From an uncultured Prevotella sp. (GTDB taxonomy: Bacteria > Bacteroidota > Bacteroidia > Bacteroidales > Bacteroidaceae), in assembly GCA_905202125.1 (NCBI GenBank), contig CAJKQX010000023.1, positions 1 to 32,082 on the forward strand: a stretch of 32,082 nucleotides of DNA, written 5' to 3'. The position numbers and the translations under genes are program-made. Below the pieces are notes generated by a model. It was not told where the DNA came from, made no database searches, and worked only from the letters and a program-made list of their open reading frames with translations. Numbering within the stretch: the stretch's first letter is position 1; every line of letters begins with the position of its first letter. Positions 1 to 8,661 of this stretch are shown here, piece by piece.

Positions 1-132
1 TGACATTCAGCAAAGCATTATAAGCTCAATCCAAACCGGACTGGGTAGGGGCTTTATGTCGTTGTTGTATTTTTTAAATGAAAGAGCCGTGTCCCGGACC
101 CTCTATCCGCTCTTCTCCACGTGTGCATATAA

Positions 133-174
133 GAAAGCGGGACATGCCCGTGGGTTCAGGCATATCCCGCTTTC
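133..174 (-). terminator. Hairpin terminator of the GH78 gene
   Basis: Inverted repeat with a 16-position stem (one mismatch) and a 10-base loop, lying 18-59 bases beyond the minus-strand stop of the rhamnosidase gene. Read on the minus strand, the stem is followed by TTATAT, a weak U-rich tail. The position fits an intrinsic terminator or 3' stabiliser. Nothing else was recognised in bases 1-132. Confidence 0.7.
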
Positions 175-191
175 TTTGGGTTGTCTTGTGA

Positions 192-3100
192 TTATTTCTT
201 TATAACTTTGGATGTATCCGAGCCGTTCTGCGTGGTCACCGTAAGGAGATACAGTCCCTTGCCTGCCGACGAGATGTCGAGCGTGTCGCAGTCCTTGCCT
301 GCTGCCATCACTGTGTTGCCGGCAACATCGTTGAGCACTACGCTCACCACCGGTTCGCCGCTTTTGATATACAGCTGTCCTGATGTGGGGTTGGGATAGA
401 CGGTGATGTCATTAGTCACCTTTATTTCGTCTTTGATGTCTGTTGTGACATTGGTGCTGAACGAGTAGCTGCCCGACCCGAGCGTGAACACTGCCTTTCC
501 GTCGGTTGTGCCCTCATAGCTCACTCCTTCGGCCTCGGCTGCGGGAGTACCGCTCTCATACACGTCTCTTCCTTCGCCTGTCGGGATGATCAGGCGTGCT
601 GTCGTATTGGCCGGCACCGTGACGTTGTAGCTGAAGCTGCCGTCGCCATCGAGTTTCCATGCGCTCTTTATGTTGCCATAGTTGGATTCCACGGTAGCGT
701 CTACGCTGGTGATGCGCTCCTGTCCCTGAGGCAGCTCTTCGCGTGTGTCGGGGAAGGGTTGCAGGATGATGTTCTTGAATCCGGCGTTCTTTTCATCGGC
801 CTCGATTCCTGCCATGTATCTGTACATCCACTCGGCCACTGCGCCATAAGAGTAGTGGTTGAACGAGTTCATGCTTATATCCTTGTGGAATCCGGTCTCC
901 TTTGTGTATGAGTTCCAGCGCTCCCATATTGTGGTCGCTCCCTGATCCACGCTGTAAAGCCATGACGGACAGCGGCGTTGCAACAGCAGGTTGTATGCCT
1001 TGTCGTTGAGTCCCACCTGCGAGAGAGTGGTGTTGATGACACCCGTACCCACGAATCCTGTGTTGAGGGTTTCGTTGTTGTTGGTGATGGCGGCCTTGAG
1101 CGAAGAGATGGCGCGTTGCTCTGCCTTTTCATCGGGGAGCAGCCCGAAGCGCAATGCGAGCAGATATCCTGTCTGTGTGCGCTGTGTCAGTCGTCCTGAT
1201 TTCACGTATCGTCTTGCAAACTCTTCCTTGATGTTGTTGTAGAGTTCCTCGTATTCGGCTGCCTTGATGGCATATTCGTCGCCCGGCGCTGTGCTGAGGG
1301 CCTCGGACATCTTGCTCATGAGCATGGCGTCGTAGGCATAATAGCACACGCTGACATATCGTGAGTCGGTAGGTACGAACGACACCCAGTCACCGTATGC
1401 CGTGCCGGCACCCTGATACTTGTATGCGTCGCCGGTCTGTGCGGCGAGCCATTTCATGTATTTCTCCATCGACCGGTAGTTCTCCTCGATGATGCTCTTG
1501 TCGCCGTGCATGAGATATGTGGTCCACGGCACGATGATGCCCGCGTCGCTCCATGCTCCGTTGCCATAGCCCACCCATGCTATTGGCGCCACGTCGGGAT
1601 AAGCGCCGTCGGGACGCTGGCTGTCGCGCATGTCGCGCATGAACTTATGGTAGAATGCTGCCGTGTTGGCGTTGTAGGCAGCCGTGCGGCAGAATATCTG
1701 TGTGTCGCCGGTCCATCCCAGACGCTCGTCGCGCTGCGGACAGTCTGTGGGCACACTCATGAAGTTGCCTCTCTGTCCCCAGATGACGTTGCTGTACAAC
1801 TGGTTGACGGCGTCGTGACTGGTCTTGAGGCTTGAGCCTTCCTCGTTCTCGGCTCCTACCACGAGACCTTCTATGCCGCTTATCTCAACATCGTCGGTGG
1901 CGGTAAGTTCGCAGTAACGGAAACCGTAGTATGTGTTTGTGGGACTGTATGTCTCGCCTTTGTCCTTGCCGCTGAGCGTGTAGAACATCGACGCCTTGGC
2001 CGAACGCAGGTTGATGAGATACAAGCTTCCGCCGGGACCGTCGTCGCCGCGTCCCGTGTCGCCGGTGTCGTTGAGCATCTCGCTGAAACGTCCTCTGAGT
2101 GTGACGCCGGCATTGCCTTTGACATTCACCTTTACCCATCCCACGATGTTCTGTCCGAAGTCGTAGATGACGGTCTGTCCTTTCTTGAGAGTCACTGCCG
2201 TATTGGCGTCTGTCTCCGACACCACGTTCACTTCGCCGTAGGTGGTGCCCGTCTTCTTTATGCCGTCGTACACGGTGATATGCTGCGGTGTGCGTGTCAG
2301 TTGCTTGCGTATGCGTGTCTGCGGACCTTCGAAGGCGCTTATCTCGCCGGTGAAATCACGGCTTGATGCCACGGCTTTCCATGTCGACTGGTCGTAGCCG
2401 GGCTGTGTCCATCCGTCCTCGAGCATGGCGTTGTATGTCTCGCCGTTGTATATGTCACCCTTGCGCAGTGCACCGTTGTTGGATGTGGCCCATGAAGCGT
2501 CGGTCACGATGGTTTCTGTGGTGCCGTCGGTATGTTCGATTACGAGTTTTGCTATGAAAGCCGTCGGTTTGTCGCCATACTGTCCGTGGGCTATGCCTCC
2601 GGCCCAGTAGCCCGATGTGACGGTCGCTCCGATGGCGTTGGCGCCTTCCTTTATGAGCGAGGTCACGTCGTGAGTGTTGTAATACACGCTCTTGGCATAG
2701 TCGGTCCATCCGGGTTTCAGCTCGTCGTATACAGTAGTGCCGTCGTCCTGCACATGACCCACGCGGGTGCCGTTGATGTAGGCATCGTATATGCCGAGAG
2801 CCGAGGCGTAGAGGTGAGCCGATTTCACAGGACTGCTGACGGTGAACTCCTTGCGGTACATCTCGGCCGCGCCGATGGTGCTCTCCATGAAACGTTGCTC
2901 GCCGTTTGCTACGCTCAGATTGAGCTGTCTTGAACCGTCATGCTCCTCCACGGTGCCCTCGAACAGCGGCGATCCGCCCTCGAAATCTTCCTTCAGGCGT
3001 GTTGTCTCCGTATTGTCCGACGCAATGTCGTTCACTGTCACATTGTCCACATAAGCCGGACCGCCATCGTCGGCGTGTGTGCGGAAGCCCACATATCCGT

Positions 3101-4970
3101 CCGTGATATCGCCAGAGGCGGTATAGGTGTCCACGAGTGTGCCGTCGATGTAGGTCTTCACAACGCTGCCGACAACCTCTATGCGCATGCGGTGGCGCTT
3201 CCCGAGAATATCTTTCTTGCTGAAGGCGTCGACACGGGTGTCGCTGTATGACGGTGTGGTGCTGTTGACATAGACATGGCGGCGGATGGCCGGATAGTCA
3301 TAGTCCTTGCAGTTGAGCGCCCACATATAATAGTTGTTAGAAGCTGTATAGGCAAAAACCACGCCCACGTTGCCGTTGATGAGTGTCACGTCGGCTTCCA
3401 CGGCATAGCCTTTGTTCTCGGTGGCAACTGTCTGGCGCTGCCATGAGTATATCGAGTTCTGCACACCCTGCAAGACCAGACGGCCGTCGGTCACGCTTCC
3501 CTTGCTGAAACTGAAATCATCGGTCTTGGAGAAATCCTCGCTGAAAAGCGTCTTTCCGCCGGACGTCACCTTGATGTTGTCCCACGATGCTATTTCCGGA
3601 TCGTTGTTCTTCTCGCCCATATCGGCGCGGAAACCCAATTTGCCATAAGCGAAATCGCCCTCGCGGTCGTCTATCAGCACATTGTTGATGAATGTGCGCG
3701 CACGCCGGCAGTTGTCATACACCTCGATGCGCAGATTGTACTTCTCGTTGTTTTTCAGGTCGACAACTCCCGTGAGGTCGATATTGTCAAGACATGCTCC
3801 GCCCGGATTCCAGCGGTGCGGACGGAAACGCGGGAAATCGCCCTCGGTGTTGAACTGCCACATATAGTAGTGCTGTTCGTCGGGTGCCGCGAAGCAGATG
3901 CCTGCCGCCACCTGTGTTATCTCGAAATCGGCCGTAATGGTGTAGGCGGAAATATCGCCGTCTGCCTGTTTTTTCTGCCAGCAGTACTCATTGTTGTTCG
4001 AGCCTTCGAAATAGAGTCTTCCGTCCTTTACGGTGCCTGTACCGAACGTGTTGTTGCCTTCGGCGAAATCCTCCGCGAACACCGGCATGCCGGCCACGCT
4101 CACGTTGACGTCGTCGTAATAGGCTGCCTCATACAAGTCGCGCGTATATTCGGAAGTAGATGCCCTGAATCCGAGTTGTCCGAAGGGAAAGTCGCCGCGA
4201 CGCTCGTCTATGAGCACATTGTCGAGATAGGTCTTGGCAAGCATTCCGTTGTCGGTGATGTCTATGCGCAATGTGTACTCCTTGTCCTTCTTGAGATCTA
4301 CGATGCCTCTCAGATCGACATTGTCCAGACATGCGGGCGAACCGTTGAGCCAGCGGTGCGGGCGGAAACGCGGGAAATCGCCCTCGATGTTGAACTGCCA
4401 CATGTAATAGTTTCTGTCGTCGGTCATGCCGAAGCACAGTCCGGCTGCCACCTGGGATATCTCGAACTTGCAGCTGATGGAGTAGTCGTCGATGTTGCTC
4501 TCGTCGATGTACCCCAACGGGTTGTTGGTGTGTTTCAGCCATTTGGCCCCGCTCCATCCGGTGTTCATGAGCCCGGTCTCGAAGAATGCTTTCTCCGAGG
4601 ATGTGGCCTCATTGCCCTTGTTGTCGGTCACGGTGACATGCCAGTAGTAGCGTGTGGATGGGGCAAAAACGAAATTCGGAGTCACCATGACCGACTGGTC
4701 AGACTCCACGATGCCTGAGTCCCACACTATGTCGGAGCCGTCGGCATCGGTGCTCACCACGATGCGGTAGCTCTTCTGCATCACTCCCCTCTCGTCGGAG
4801 TGCAGCACCCAGCTGAATGTCGGGGCCTTGTCTATTCCGACCGGATTGGCAAGCGACAACGTGCGCAGTCTGTCAACGGTCAAGGCCTGGGCCATGGCCG
4901 CAAAGAATGCGCAGAACAGCAGCAGCCACAGCCTGTGGCCGCCAACTGATAGTTTTCTTGTCTTTTTCAT
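192..4970 (-). CDS. Secreted GH78 alpha-L-rhamnosidase with three concanavalin-like modules and a type IX sorting domain
   Basis: The 1592-residue enzyme is predicted to release terminal alpha-L-rhamnose from plant or microbial glycans outside the cell. A signal peptide (about 1-29, ending MAQA) is followed by a fibronectin-III-like rhamnosidase N-terminal domain (about 30-135). Three laminin-G/concanavalin-like modules come next (about 140-655), then the GH78 beta-sandwich domains and the (alpha/alpha)6 catalytic barrel (about 1040-1440). The motif DCPQRDERLGWTGD at 1076-1089 holds the acidic residues expected of GH78. TTIWERW supplies Glu1350, matching the catalytic glutamate of family members. 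The last 70 or so residues (VYPNPTSG, then a Lys-rich end) are a type A sorting domain of the type IX system. It is much longer than ordinary GH78 enzymes because of the three modules, two of which are a recent duplication. It is divergent from an AraC-type regulator that may control it. The family call is firm; the substrate is not known. Confidence 0.95.
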   Translation of the reverse strand: MKKTRKLSVGGHRLWLLLFCAFFAAMAQALTVDRLRTLSLANPVGIDKAPTFSWVLHSDERGVMQKSYRIVVSTDADGSDIVWDSGIVESDQSVMVTPNFVFAPSTRYYWHVTVTDNKGNEATSSEKAFFETGLMNTGWSGAKWLKHTNNPLGYIDESNIDDYSISCKFEISQVAAGLCFGMTDDRNYYMWQFNIEGDFPRFRPHRWLNGSPACLDNVDLRGIVDLKKDKEYTLRIDITDNGMLAKTYLDNVLIDERRGDFPFGQLGFRASTSEYTRDLYEAAYYDDVNVSVAGMPVFAEDFAEGNNTFGTGTVKDGRLYFEGSNNNEYCWQKKQADGDISAYTITADFEITQVAAGICFAAPDEQHYYMWQFNTEGDFPRFRPHRWNPGGACLDNIDLTGVVDLKNNEKYNLRIEVYDNCRRARTFINNVLIDDREGDFAYGKLGFRADMGEKNNDPEIASWDNIKVTSGGKTLFSEDFSKTDDFSFSKGSVTDGRLVLQGVQNSIYSWQRQTVATENKGYAVEADVTLINGNVGVVFAYTASNNYYMWALNCKDYDYPAIRRHVYVNSTTPSYSDTRVDAFSKKDILGKRHRMRIEVVGSVVKTYIDGTLVDTYTASGDITDGYVGFRTHADDGGPAYVDNVTVNDIASDNTETTRLKEDFEGGSPLFEGTVEEHDGSRQLNLSVANGEQRFMESTIGAAEMYRKEFTVSSPVKSAHLYASALGIYDAYINGTRVGHVQDDGTTVYDELKPGWTDYAKSVYYNTHDVTSLIKEGANAIGATVTSGYWAGGIAHGQYGDKPTAFIAKLVIEHTDGTTETIVTDASWATSNNGALRKGDIYNGETYNAMLEDGWTQPGYDQSTWKAVASSRDFTGEISAFEGPQTRIRKQLTRTPQHITVYDGIKKTGTTYGEVNVVSETDANTAVTLKKGQTVIYDFGQNIVGWVKVNVKGNAGVTLRGRFSEMLNDTGDTGRGDDGPGGSLYLINLRSAKASMFYTLSGKDKGETYSPTNTYYGFRYCELTATDDVEISGIEGLVVGAENEEGSSLKTSHDAVNQLYSNVIWGQRGNFMSVPTDCPQRDERLGWTGDTQIFCRTAAYNANTAAFYHKFMRDMRDSQRPDGAYPDVAPIAWVGYGNGAWSDAGIIVPWTTYLMHGDKSIIEENYRSMEKYMKWLAAQTGDAYKYQGAGTAYGDWVSFVPTDSRYVSVCYYAYDAMLMSKMSEALSTAPGDEYAIKAAEYEELYNNIKEEFARRYVKSGRLTQRTQTGYLLALRFGLLPDEKAEQRAISSLKAAITNNNETLNTGFVGTGVINTTLSQVGLNDKAYNLLLQRRCPSWLYSVDQGATTIWERWNSYTKETGFHKDISMNSFNHYSYGAVAEWMYRYMAGIEADEKNAGFKNIILQPFPDTREELPQGQERITSVDATVESNYGNIKSAWKLDGDGSFSYNVTVPANTTARLIIPTGEGRDVYESGTPAAEAEGVSYEGTTDGKAVFTLGSGSYSFSTNVTTDIKDEIKVTNDITVYPNPTSGQLYIKSGEPVVSVVLNDVAGNTVMAAGKDCDTLDISSAGKGLYLLTVTTQNGSDTSKVIKK
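3811..4410. repeat. In-frame tandem duplication inside the GH78 gene (540-bp period)
   Basis: Blocks 3811-3870 and 4351-4410 match at 56 of 60 bases (counted by eye) and lie exactly 540 bp (180 codons) apart. They encode nearly identical segments ending FPRFRPHRW (Trp207 and Trp387). The blocks are anchors of two concanavalin-like modules; the full extent of the duplicated units is not delimited here. A third module closer to the catalytic domain is more diverged. Confidence 0.85.
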
Positions 4971-5109
4971 AAATTAATGTTTTTAGTATAAAACTGATTT
5001 GTATAAAATGATTCTCAATTATGCATGCGGAAAGCCTGCCGCTCTCTCTCTGCCGGACGAATGATGACCGGTTTTGACGTGTACACGGCCCTGATTATGT
5101 TCATGTGTG

Positions 5110-5140
5110 CAAAAATAATGGTTTCGCGCATAATGGCAAT
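5110..5140 (-). promoter_or_regulatory. Bacteroidetes-type promoter of the GH78 gene
   Basis: On the minus strand ATTG (5140-5137) is followed after exactly 19 bases by TATTTTTG (5117-5110). The Bacteroides primary sigma factor consensus is TTTG-N19-TAnnTTTG, so there is one mismatch. Transcription would start near 5103, leaving a leader of about 130 bases before the start at 4970. Confidence 0.65.
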
Positions 5141-5213
5141 CCTATTGTGTGCGGCAGTATCAAAAACGCAATGATTTATATCAAAATACGTATCAGATTA
5201 TAAAAAAAATCAT

Positions 5214-5221
5214 TACTTTTG
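5214..5221 (+). promoter_or_regulatory. -7 box upstream of the AraC-type regulator
   Basis: TACTTTTG matches the Bacteroidetes -7 consensus TAnnTTTG and lies 50 bases before the start codon at 5272. No good -33 TTTG is found at the expected spacing, so the promoter may be weak or activator-dependent. Confidence 0.5.
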
Positions 5222-5271
5222 CCAATATTCACCATCATTGCCGTCGGACCTGATAAACAAAAATCCTGATT

Positions 5272-6189
5272 ATGACAAACATATACAACAATCCTGGTGT
5301 AGGATTCAAATATCTCATCGTGAACGAAACCGACAGAAAATTCGGCCTGTGGGTCAACACGGTAGGGGTGCAGTCCATAGTCCCCAACTCTCCATATCCG
5401 CTGAAAGAACATCCTTCAGGCTATTTTTTCAATACGGACAAGGGGCGCGTACTTAACGAATATCAGCTGATATACATCACGAACGGTTGCGGAAAGTTCT
5501 CGTCAGAGACCTCAGCCGGAACACATATATGCAGCGGAAGGCTCATTCTCGTCTTTCCCGGCCGATGGCATAACTACGGACCTTACCGCAACGTGGGATG
5601 GAACGAGTATTTCATCGGGTTCAACGGTCCCGTGGCCGACAATCTTCTTGCAGCAGGATTTTTCGATGAGCAGCAGCCCGTCATCAACATAGGACTCAAC
5701 GAAGAACTCGTGTCGCTCTACTCGCGCGCCATCCATATAGCTGAAAACGACTCTGTGGCCACACAACAGCATCTGGCCGGCATAGTGATGCACATCATAG
5801 GATTGGTGGTGTCGCTATCGCGTAACAGACAGATCGAAACAAGTGACATAAGCCAGAAGATAGAGAAAGCGAGAATATACATGAAAGAACATCTGCGCGA
5901 TATTGTCAGCACCGAGGATATGGCCGACGACATGAACATCGGTTACTCATGGTTCAGAAAAGCATTCAAGGAACACACCGGATACTCACCCAACAAATAT
6001 CTGAACGAACTGAGAATGCAGCAGGCAAAACAGATGTTGACCGAAACCTCCGACTCTGTCAAGACAATAGCCGCAGCACTGGGATTCGGCACGACGGAGC
6101 ACTTTTACAGCATGTTCAAGAAATCCACGGGACAGACGCCCGGCGATTACCGCATGTACGGTTGCAGGCAGATAGTGCGGGAGAAGTGA
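5272..6189 (+). CDS. AraC/XylS-family transcriptional regulator
   Basis: The 305-residue protein has the usual size and layout of AraC-family sugar-responsive activators. A cupin-like ligand-binding half covers about 60-170 (it includes GRLILVFPGRWHNYGPYRN). Two helix-turn-helix motifs sit in the C-terminal 100 residues: the first near DIVSTEDMADDMNIGYSWFR, the second near TIAAALGFGTTEHFYSMFKK, closing with the TPGDYR signature. No membrane segment or receiver domain is present, so it is a cytoplasmic one-component regulator. It is divergent from the rhamnosidase gene across about 300 bp, so control of that gene, perhaps by a rhamnose-derived ligand, is the natural inference. The ligand cannot be read from the sequence. 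Confidence 0.9.
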   Translation: MTNIYNNPGVGFKYLIVNETDRKFGLWVNTVGVQSIVPNSPYPLKEHPSGYFFNTDKGRVLNEYQLIYITNGCGKFSSETSAGTHICSGRLILVFPGRWHNYGPYRNVGWNEYFIGFNGPVADNLLAAGFFDEQQPVINIGLNEELVSLYSRAIHIAENDSVATQQHLAGIVMHIIGLVVSLSRNRQIETSDISQKIEKARIYMKEHLRDIVSTEDMADDMNIGYSWFRKAFKEHTGYSPNKYLNELRMQQAKQMLTETSDSVKTIAAALGFGTTEHFYSMFKKSTGQTPGDYRMYGCRQIVREK

Positions 6190-6286
6190 CGTAAGGCGTT
6201 GACCGGCGGCGGCTTGCAAAAGTGGCTCGTTCGGTTTCATATGTTTTTATCTTAAGGTGGGTCATATAAATTACCACCATAAAAGA

Positions 6287-6334
6287 GAAATTCGCCGAGT
6301 CATCAATCAAGGACTCGGCGAATTTCTTTTTTTT
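6287..6334. terminator. Bidirectional intrinsic terminator between convergent genes
   Basis: A perfect 15-bp stem (6287-6301 pairing with 6312-6326) with a 10-base loop is followed by eight T on the plus strand. An A-rich stretch precedes it, which gives a T-rich tail on the minus strand. It lies between the AraC-type gene (stop at 6189) and the convergent esterase gene (stop at 6383) and probably serves both. Confidence 0.9.
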
Positions 6335-6382
6335 ATACCAAATCTGATGAAAGCCTTCGGGATTTATACGGGGCAAGGCATG

Positions 6383-8371
6383 TTACTTGCTCTTGTCGGT
6401 AAGTCCCTTCCAATCGTCGGTACGGAAAGGCGATGCCGGCAGTCCTGCTCCGTTGTAGAGATTGCATTCGGGGTTGTTGGCCCAGGCGTAGCGCACGGCC
6501 ACGGGCAGAGCCACCTCGGGTGCCGACACCACGATGGTGTTGCCCTCTATCTTGGCATCGGCCCAATAGAATTTATGGTCGACACCGGCTATGGTGAATC
6601 CGCGGAGCTTGCCGCCGTCGTTGGTCTTGAGTCCCTTGTCGGTGTGGCTGAAATAGAGACGTATCTTGCCATCCTCGATGCTGTATTTCTCATACATCGG
6701 GCCCGAATAGCTTATCTTCTCGCCATAGGTCCGGGCGCGTGCGGCCAGAGCCAGACGGTGGCCTACCTCCTGCTTGTTCTTGGGGTGTATGTCGTTGGCC
6801 TCGCCTATGTCGATGATCACGGCCATGCCCGTATTGTCGAGATGCAGCGTGCGGGCCTGAGCCTCACGCAGTTCGGCCCATGCCGATTCCTCGGGTGCGG
6901 TCTGTGGAGCCATGAAATTGGCCAACTGCACCATGTAGAACGGGAAATCGTAGCCCCACTGCTTGCGCCAGTCGGCTATCATGAGCGGCATGAGGTCGCG
7001 ATACTCGTAGGCGGCATCGGCATTGGCCTCGCCCTGATACCATATGGCACCCTTTATGGCGTAGGGCACCAAGGGGCGGAGCATGGCGTTGTAGAGCAGA
7101 GTGGGGCAGTTGGGAGTGTTGGAGAGGTCGGCCGGTACGGGGTCGAGGTCGCGCAGATGGCACGACATATTAAATTTCCAGTTGCCGGCCACCGATATCT
7201 TGTCGCTATCCGACAGTTTCAATACGGTATTGGCCTCCTCGCCGTTGATACCGGCCAGTCCGCCGGTGTCGGTCACGCGTACTGCTATCACGGCCTTGCC
7301 CTCCTTCACGAGTTCTGCCGGCACCTTATAGCTGCGGCTGAAGAAGCAACCCACGGTGCTGCCAATCTGCTCGCCGTTGAAGAAAGTCACGTCGTTGTCG
7401 TCGATCAAACCCAGGTCGAGTGTGAGTTCCTTGCCCGCCCACGATGCGGGAATGTCTACGGTGCGGCGATACCATAGCAGACCGTTGGAGTCCTGTATGC
7501 CGTGGTCCTGGACGATTGCGGGCACCTTCATCTCCTGCCATGCGCTGTCTTCGAAGTCGGGAGATGCCCACAGCGGTTTCTCGCCTGCCATGCCCTTGTC
7601 GGCCTTGTTCACGTTTACCTCCCAGAGCTTGATTTCGGCCTCATACTTGGCGCGGCGTTCCTGCTCTGTGGCGGGCATGGTGGCCACCTGTTCCAGGCGT
7701 TTCTTCATGGAGGGCACACCCTCGAGCGACTCGCGGCTGGTCCATGTCTCGATTATGGTGCCGCCCCATGATGTGTCGATGAGTCCCACGGGCACATTGC
7801 GATACTTGTTGAGGTCGCGACCGAAGAAATAGGCTGTGGCCGAGAAGTCGGCCACGGTCTTGCCCGAGCACACCTGCCATCCGTCGGCCGTAGCCTTGAT
7901 GTCGTCCTGCGGCGATGGAGCTATGGCTTTCTCTATGTGGAGCAGACGTATGTCGGGATAGCGGTTGGCCTCTGCTTTCTCCTGCTCATAGTTGAGCACC
8001 TTGCCCCAACCCTCTACCTGCATTTCCATGTTTGACTGTCCCGAGCACAACCACACCTCGCCAATCATCACATTGTTGAGTTTCACGGGAGTGCCGTCGG
8101 ATATGGTCACGGTGTATGGTCCGCCCGCTTTGGGTGTGGCCACGGAGGTCTTCCAACGGCCTTGGCTGTCGGCCTTGGCGGTATAAGTTTTCTTGTTCCA
8201 CGAGGTTGTGATTTCCACGGTCTTGCCCGGAGATGTCTCGCCCCAGATAGGAGCGTCGGTACGCTGCTGAAGTACCATGTTGTCGGTAAACAGCGGCAGC
8301 ATCTTCACCTGGGCCTGCATGGAGGAGCAGGCCAATGCCAGTGACATAAGAATAGCTGATTTCTTGTTCAT
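6383..8371 (-). CDS. Secreted SGNH carbohydrate esterase (sialate O-acetylesterase-like)
   Basis: The 662-residue exported enzyme is predicted to remove acetyl groups from glycans. The start at 8371 is chosen because MNKKSAILMSLALACSSMQAQ is a clean signal peptide; the reading frame stays open 51 codons further up, but that stretch does not look like protein. The SGNH block I motif CSGQSNMEMQ carries the predicted catalytic serine, and IDIGEANDIHPKNKQEVGHR supplies the Asp and His of block V. A jelly-roll domain resembling GH2 sugar-binding domains is inserted in the first half (around FEDSAWQEMKVP to VIAVRVTDTGG), as is common in this family. It lies downstream of the GH97 gene on the same strand, separated by 290 bp and a terminator, so it may have its own promoter; none was convincing. 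Deacetylation would assist the neighbouring glycosidases. The true substrate, sialic acid or plant polysaccharide, is undetermined. Confidence 0.88.
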   Translation of the reverse strand: MNKKSAILMSLALACSSMQAQVKMLPLFTDNMVLQQRTDAPIWGETSPGKTVEITTSWNKKTYTAKADSQGRWKTSVATPKAGGPYTVTISDGTPVKLNNVMIGEVWLCSGQSNMEMQVEGWGKVLNYEQEKAEANRYPDIRLLHIEKAIAPSPQDDIKATADGWQVCSGKTVADFSATAYFFGRDLNKYRNVPVGLIDTSWGGTIIETWTSRESLEGVPSMKKRLEQVATMPATEQERRAKYEAEIKLWEVNVNKADKGMAGEKPLWASPDFEDSAWQEMKVPAIVQDHGIQDSNGLLWYRRTVDIPASWAGKELTLDLGLIDDNDVTFFNGEQIGSTVGCFFSRSYKVPAELVKEGKAVIAVRVTDTGGLAGINGEEANTVLKLSDSDKISVAGNWKFNMSCHLRDLDPVPADLSNTPNCPTLLYNAMLRPLVPYAIKGAIWYQGEANADAAYEYRDLMPLMIADWRKQWGYDFPFYMVQLANFMAPQTAPEESAWAELREAQARTLHLDNTGMAVIIDIGEANDIHPKNKQEVGHRLALAARARTYGEKISYSGPMYEKYSIEDGKIRLYFSHTDKGLKTNDGGKLRGFTIAGVDHKFYWADAKIEGNTIVVSAPEVALPVAVRYAWANNPECNLYNGAGLPASPFRTDDWKGLTDKSK

Positions 8372-8555
8372 ATTGTTTGTATGTTTGTGTCGGTTGTTGT
8401 TTTTCGCTTTATCTTGATGAGGGTTTGTGGTTTGATAGTCGGCCAGCCAGCGGTGGCCATGGCTTTTGCGGGCGTTCGTCCAATTAGCCGTAAAATTAAC
8501 AAAAGAAAATGATTCAAGGCTCATAATATTTGATTATTTCTTTGTGGAGCGGAAC

Positions 8556-8597
8556 CCAAAACGGGCCTGCCCGGACAAATTGTCGGCACAGACCCGT
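8556..8597 (-). terminator. Intrinsic terminator of the GH97 gene
   Basis: An imperfect inverted repeat (ACGGG at 8561 pairing with CCCGT at 8593-8597, inner ACAA/TTGT pairing, a few mismatches and a bulge) lies about 65-100 bases past the minus-strand stop of the GH97 gene. On the minus strand the stem runs into TTTT. It would separate GH97 transcription from the esterase gene. Confidence 0.6.
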
Positions 8598-8661
8598 ATA
8601 AGAAATAATGTATTACCTCTATGATCGGTCGTTTTGTCACCATGACGGACTCGGTGAAAGA

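Noticed and set aside
3816..4718. 300-codon open frame on the plus strand
   Set aside because: It is antisense to the duplicated modules of the rhamnosidase; its internal repeats mirror the duplication on the coding strand.
6257..7477. 406-codon open frame on the plus strand
   Set aside because: It is antisense to the esterase gene, runs through the bidirectional terminator, and has no recognisable domain.
8371..8524. Upstream start for the esterase giving 51 extra residues
   Set aside because: The extension is Asn/His/Lys-rich, lies before a clear signal peptide, and would bury that peptide.
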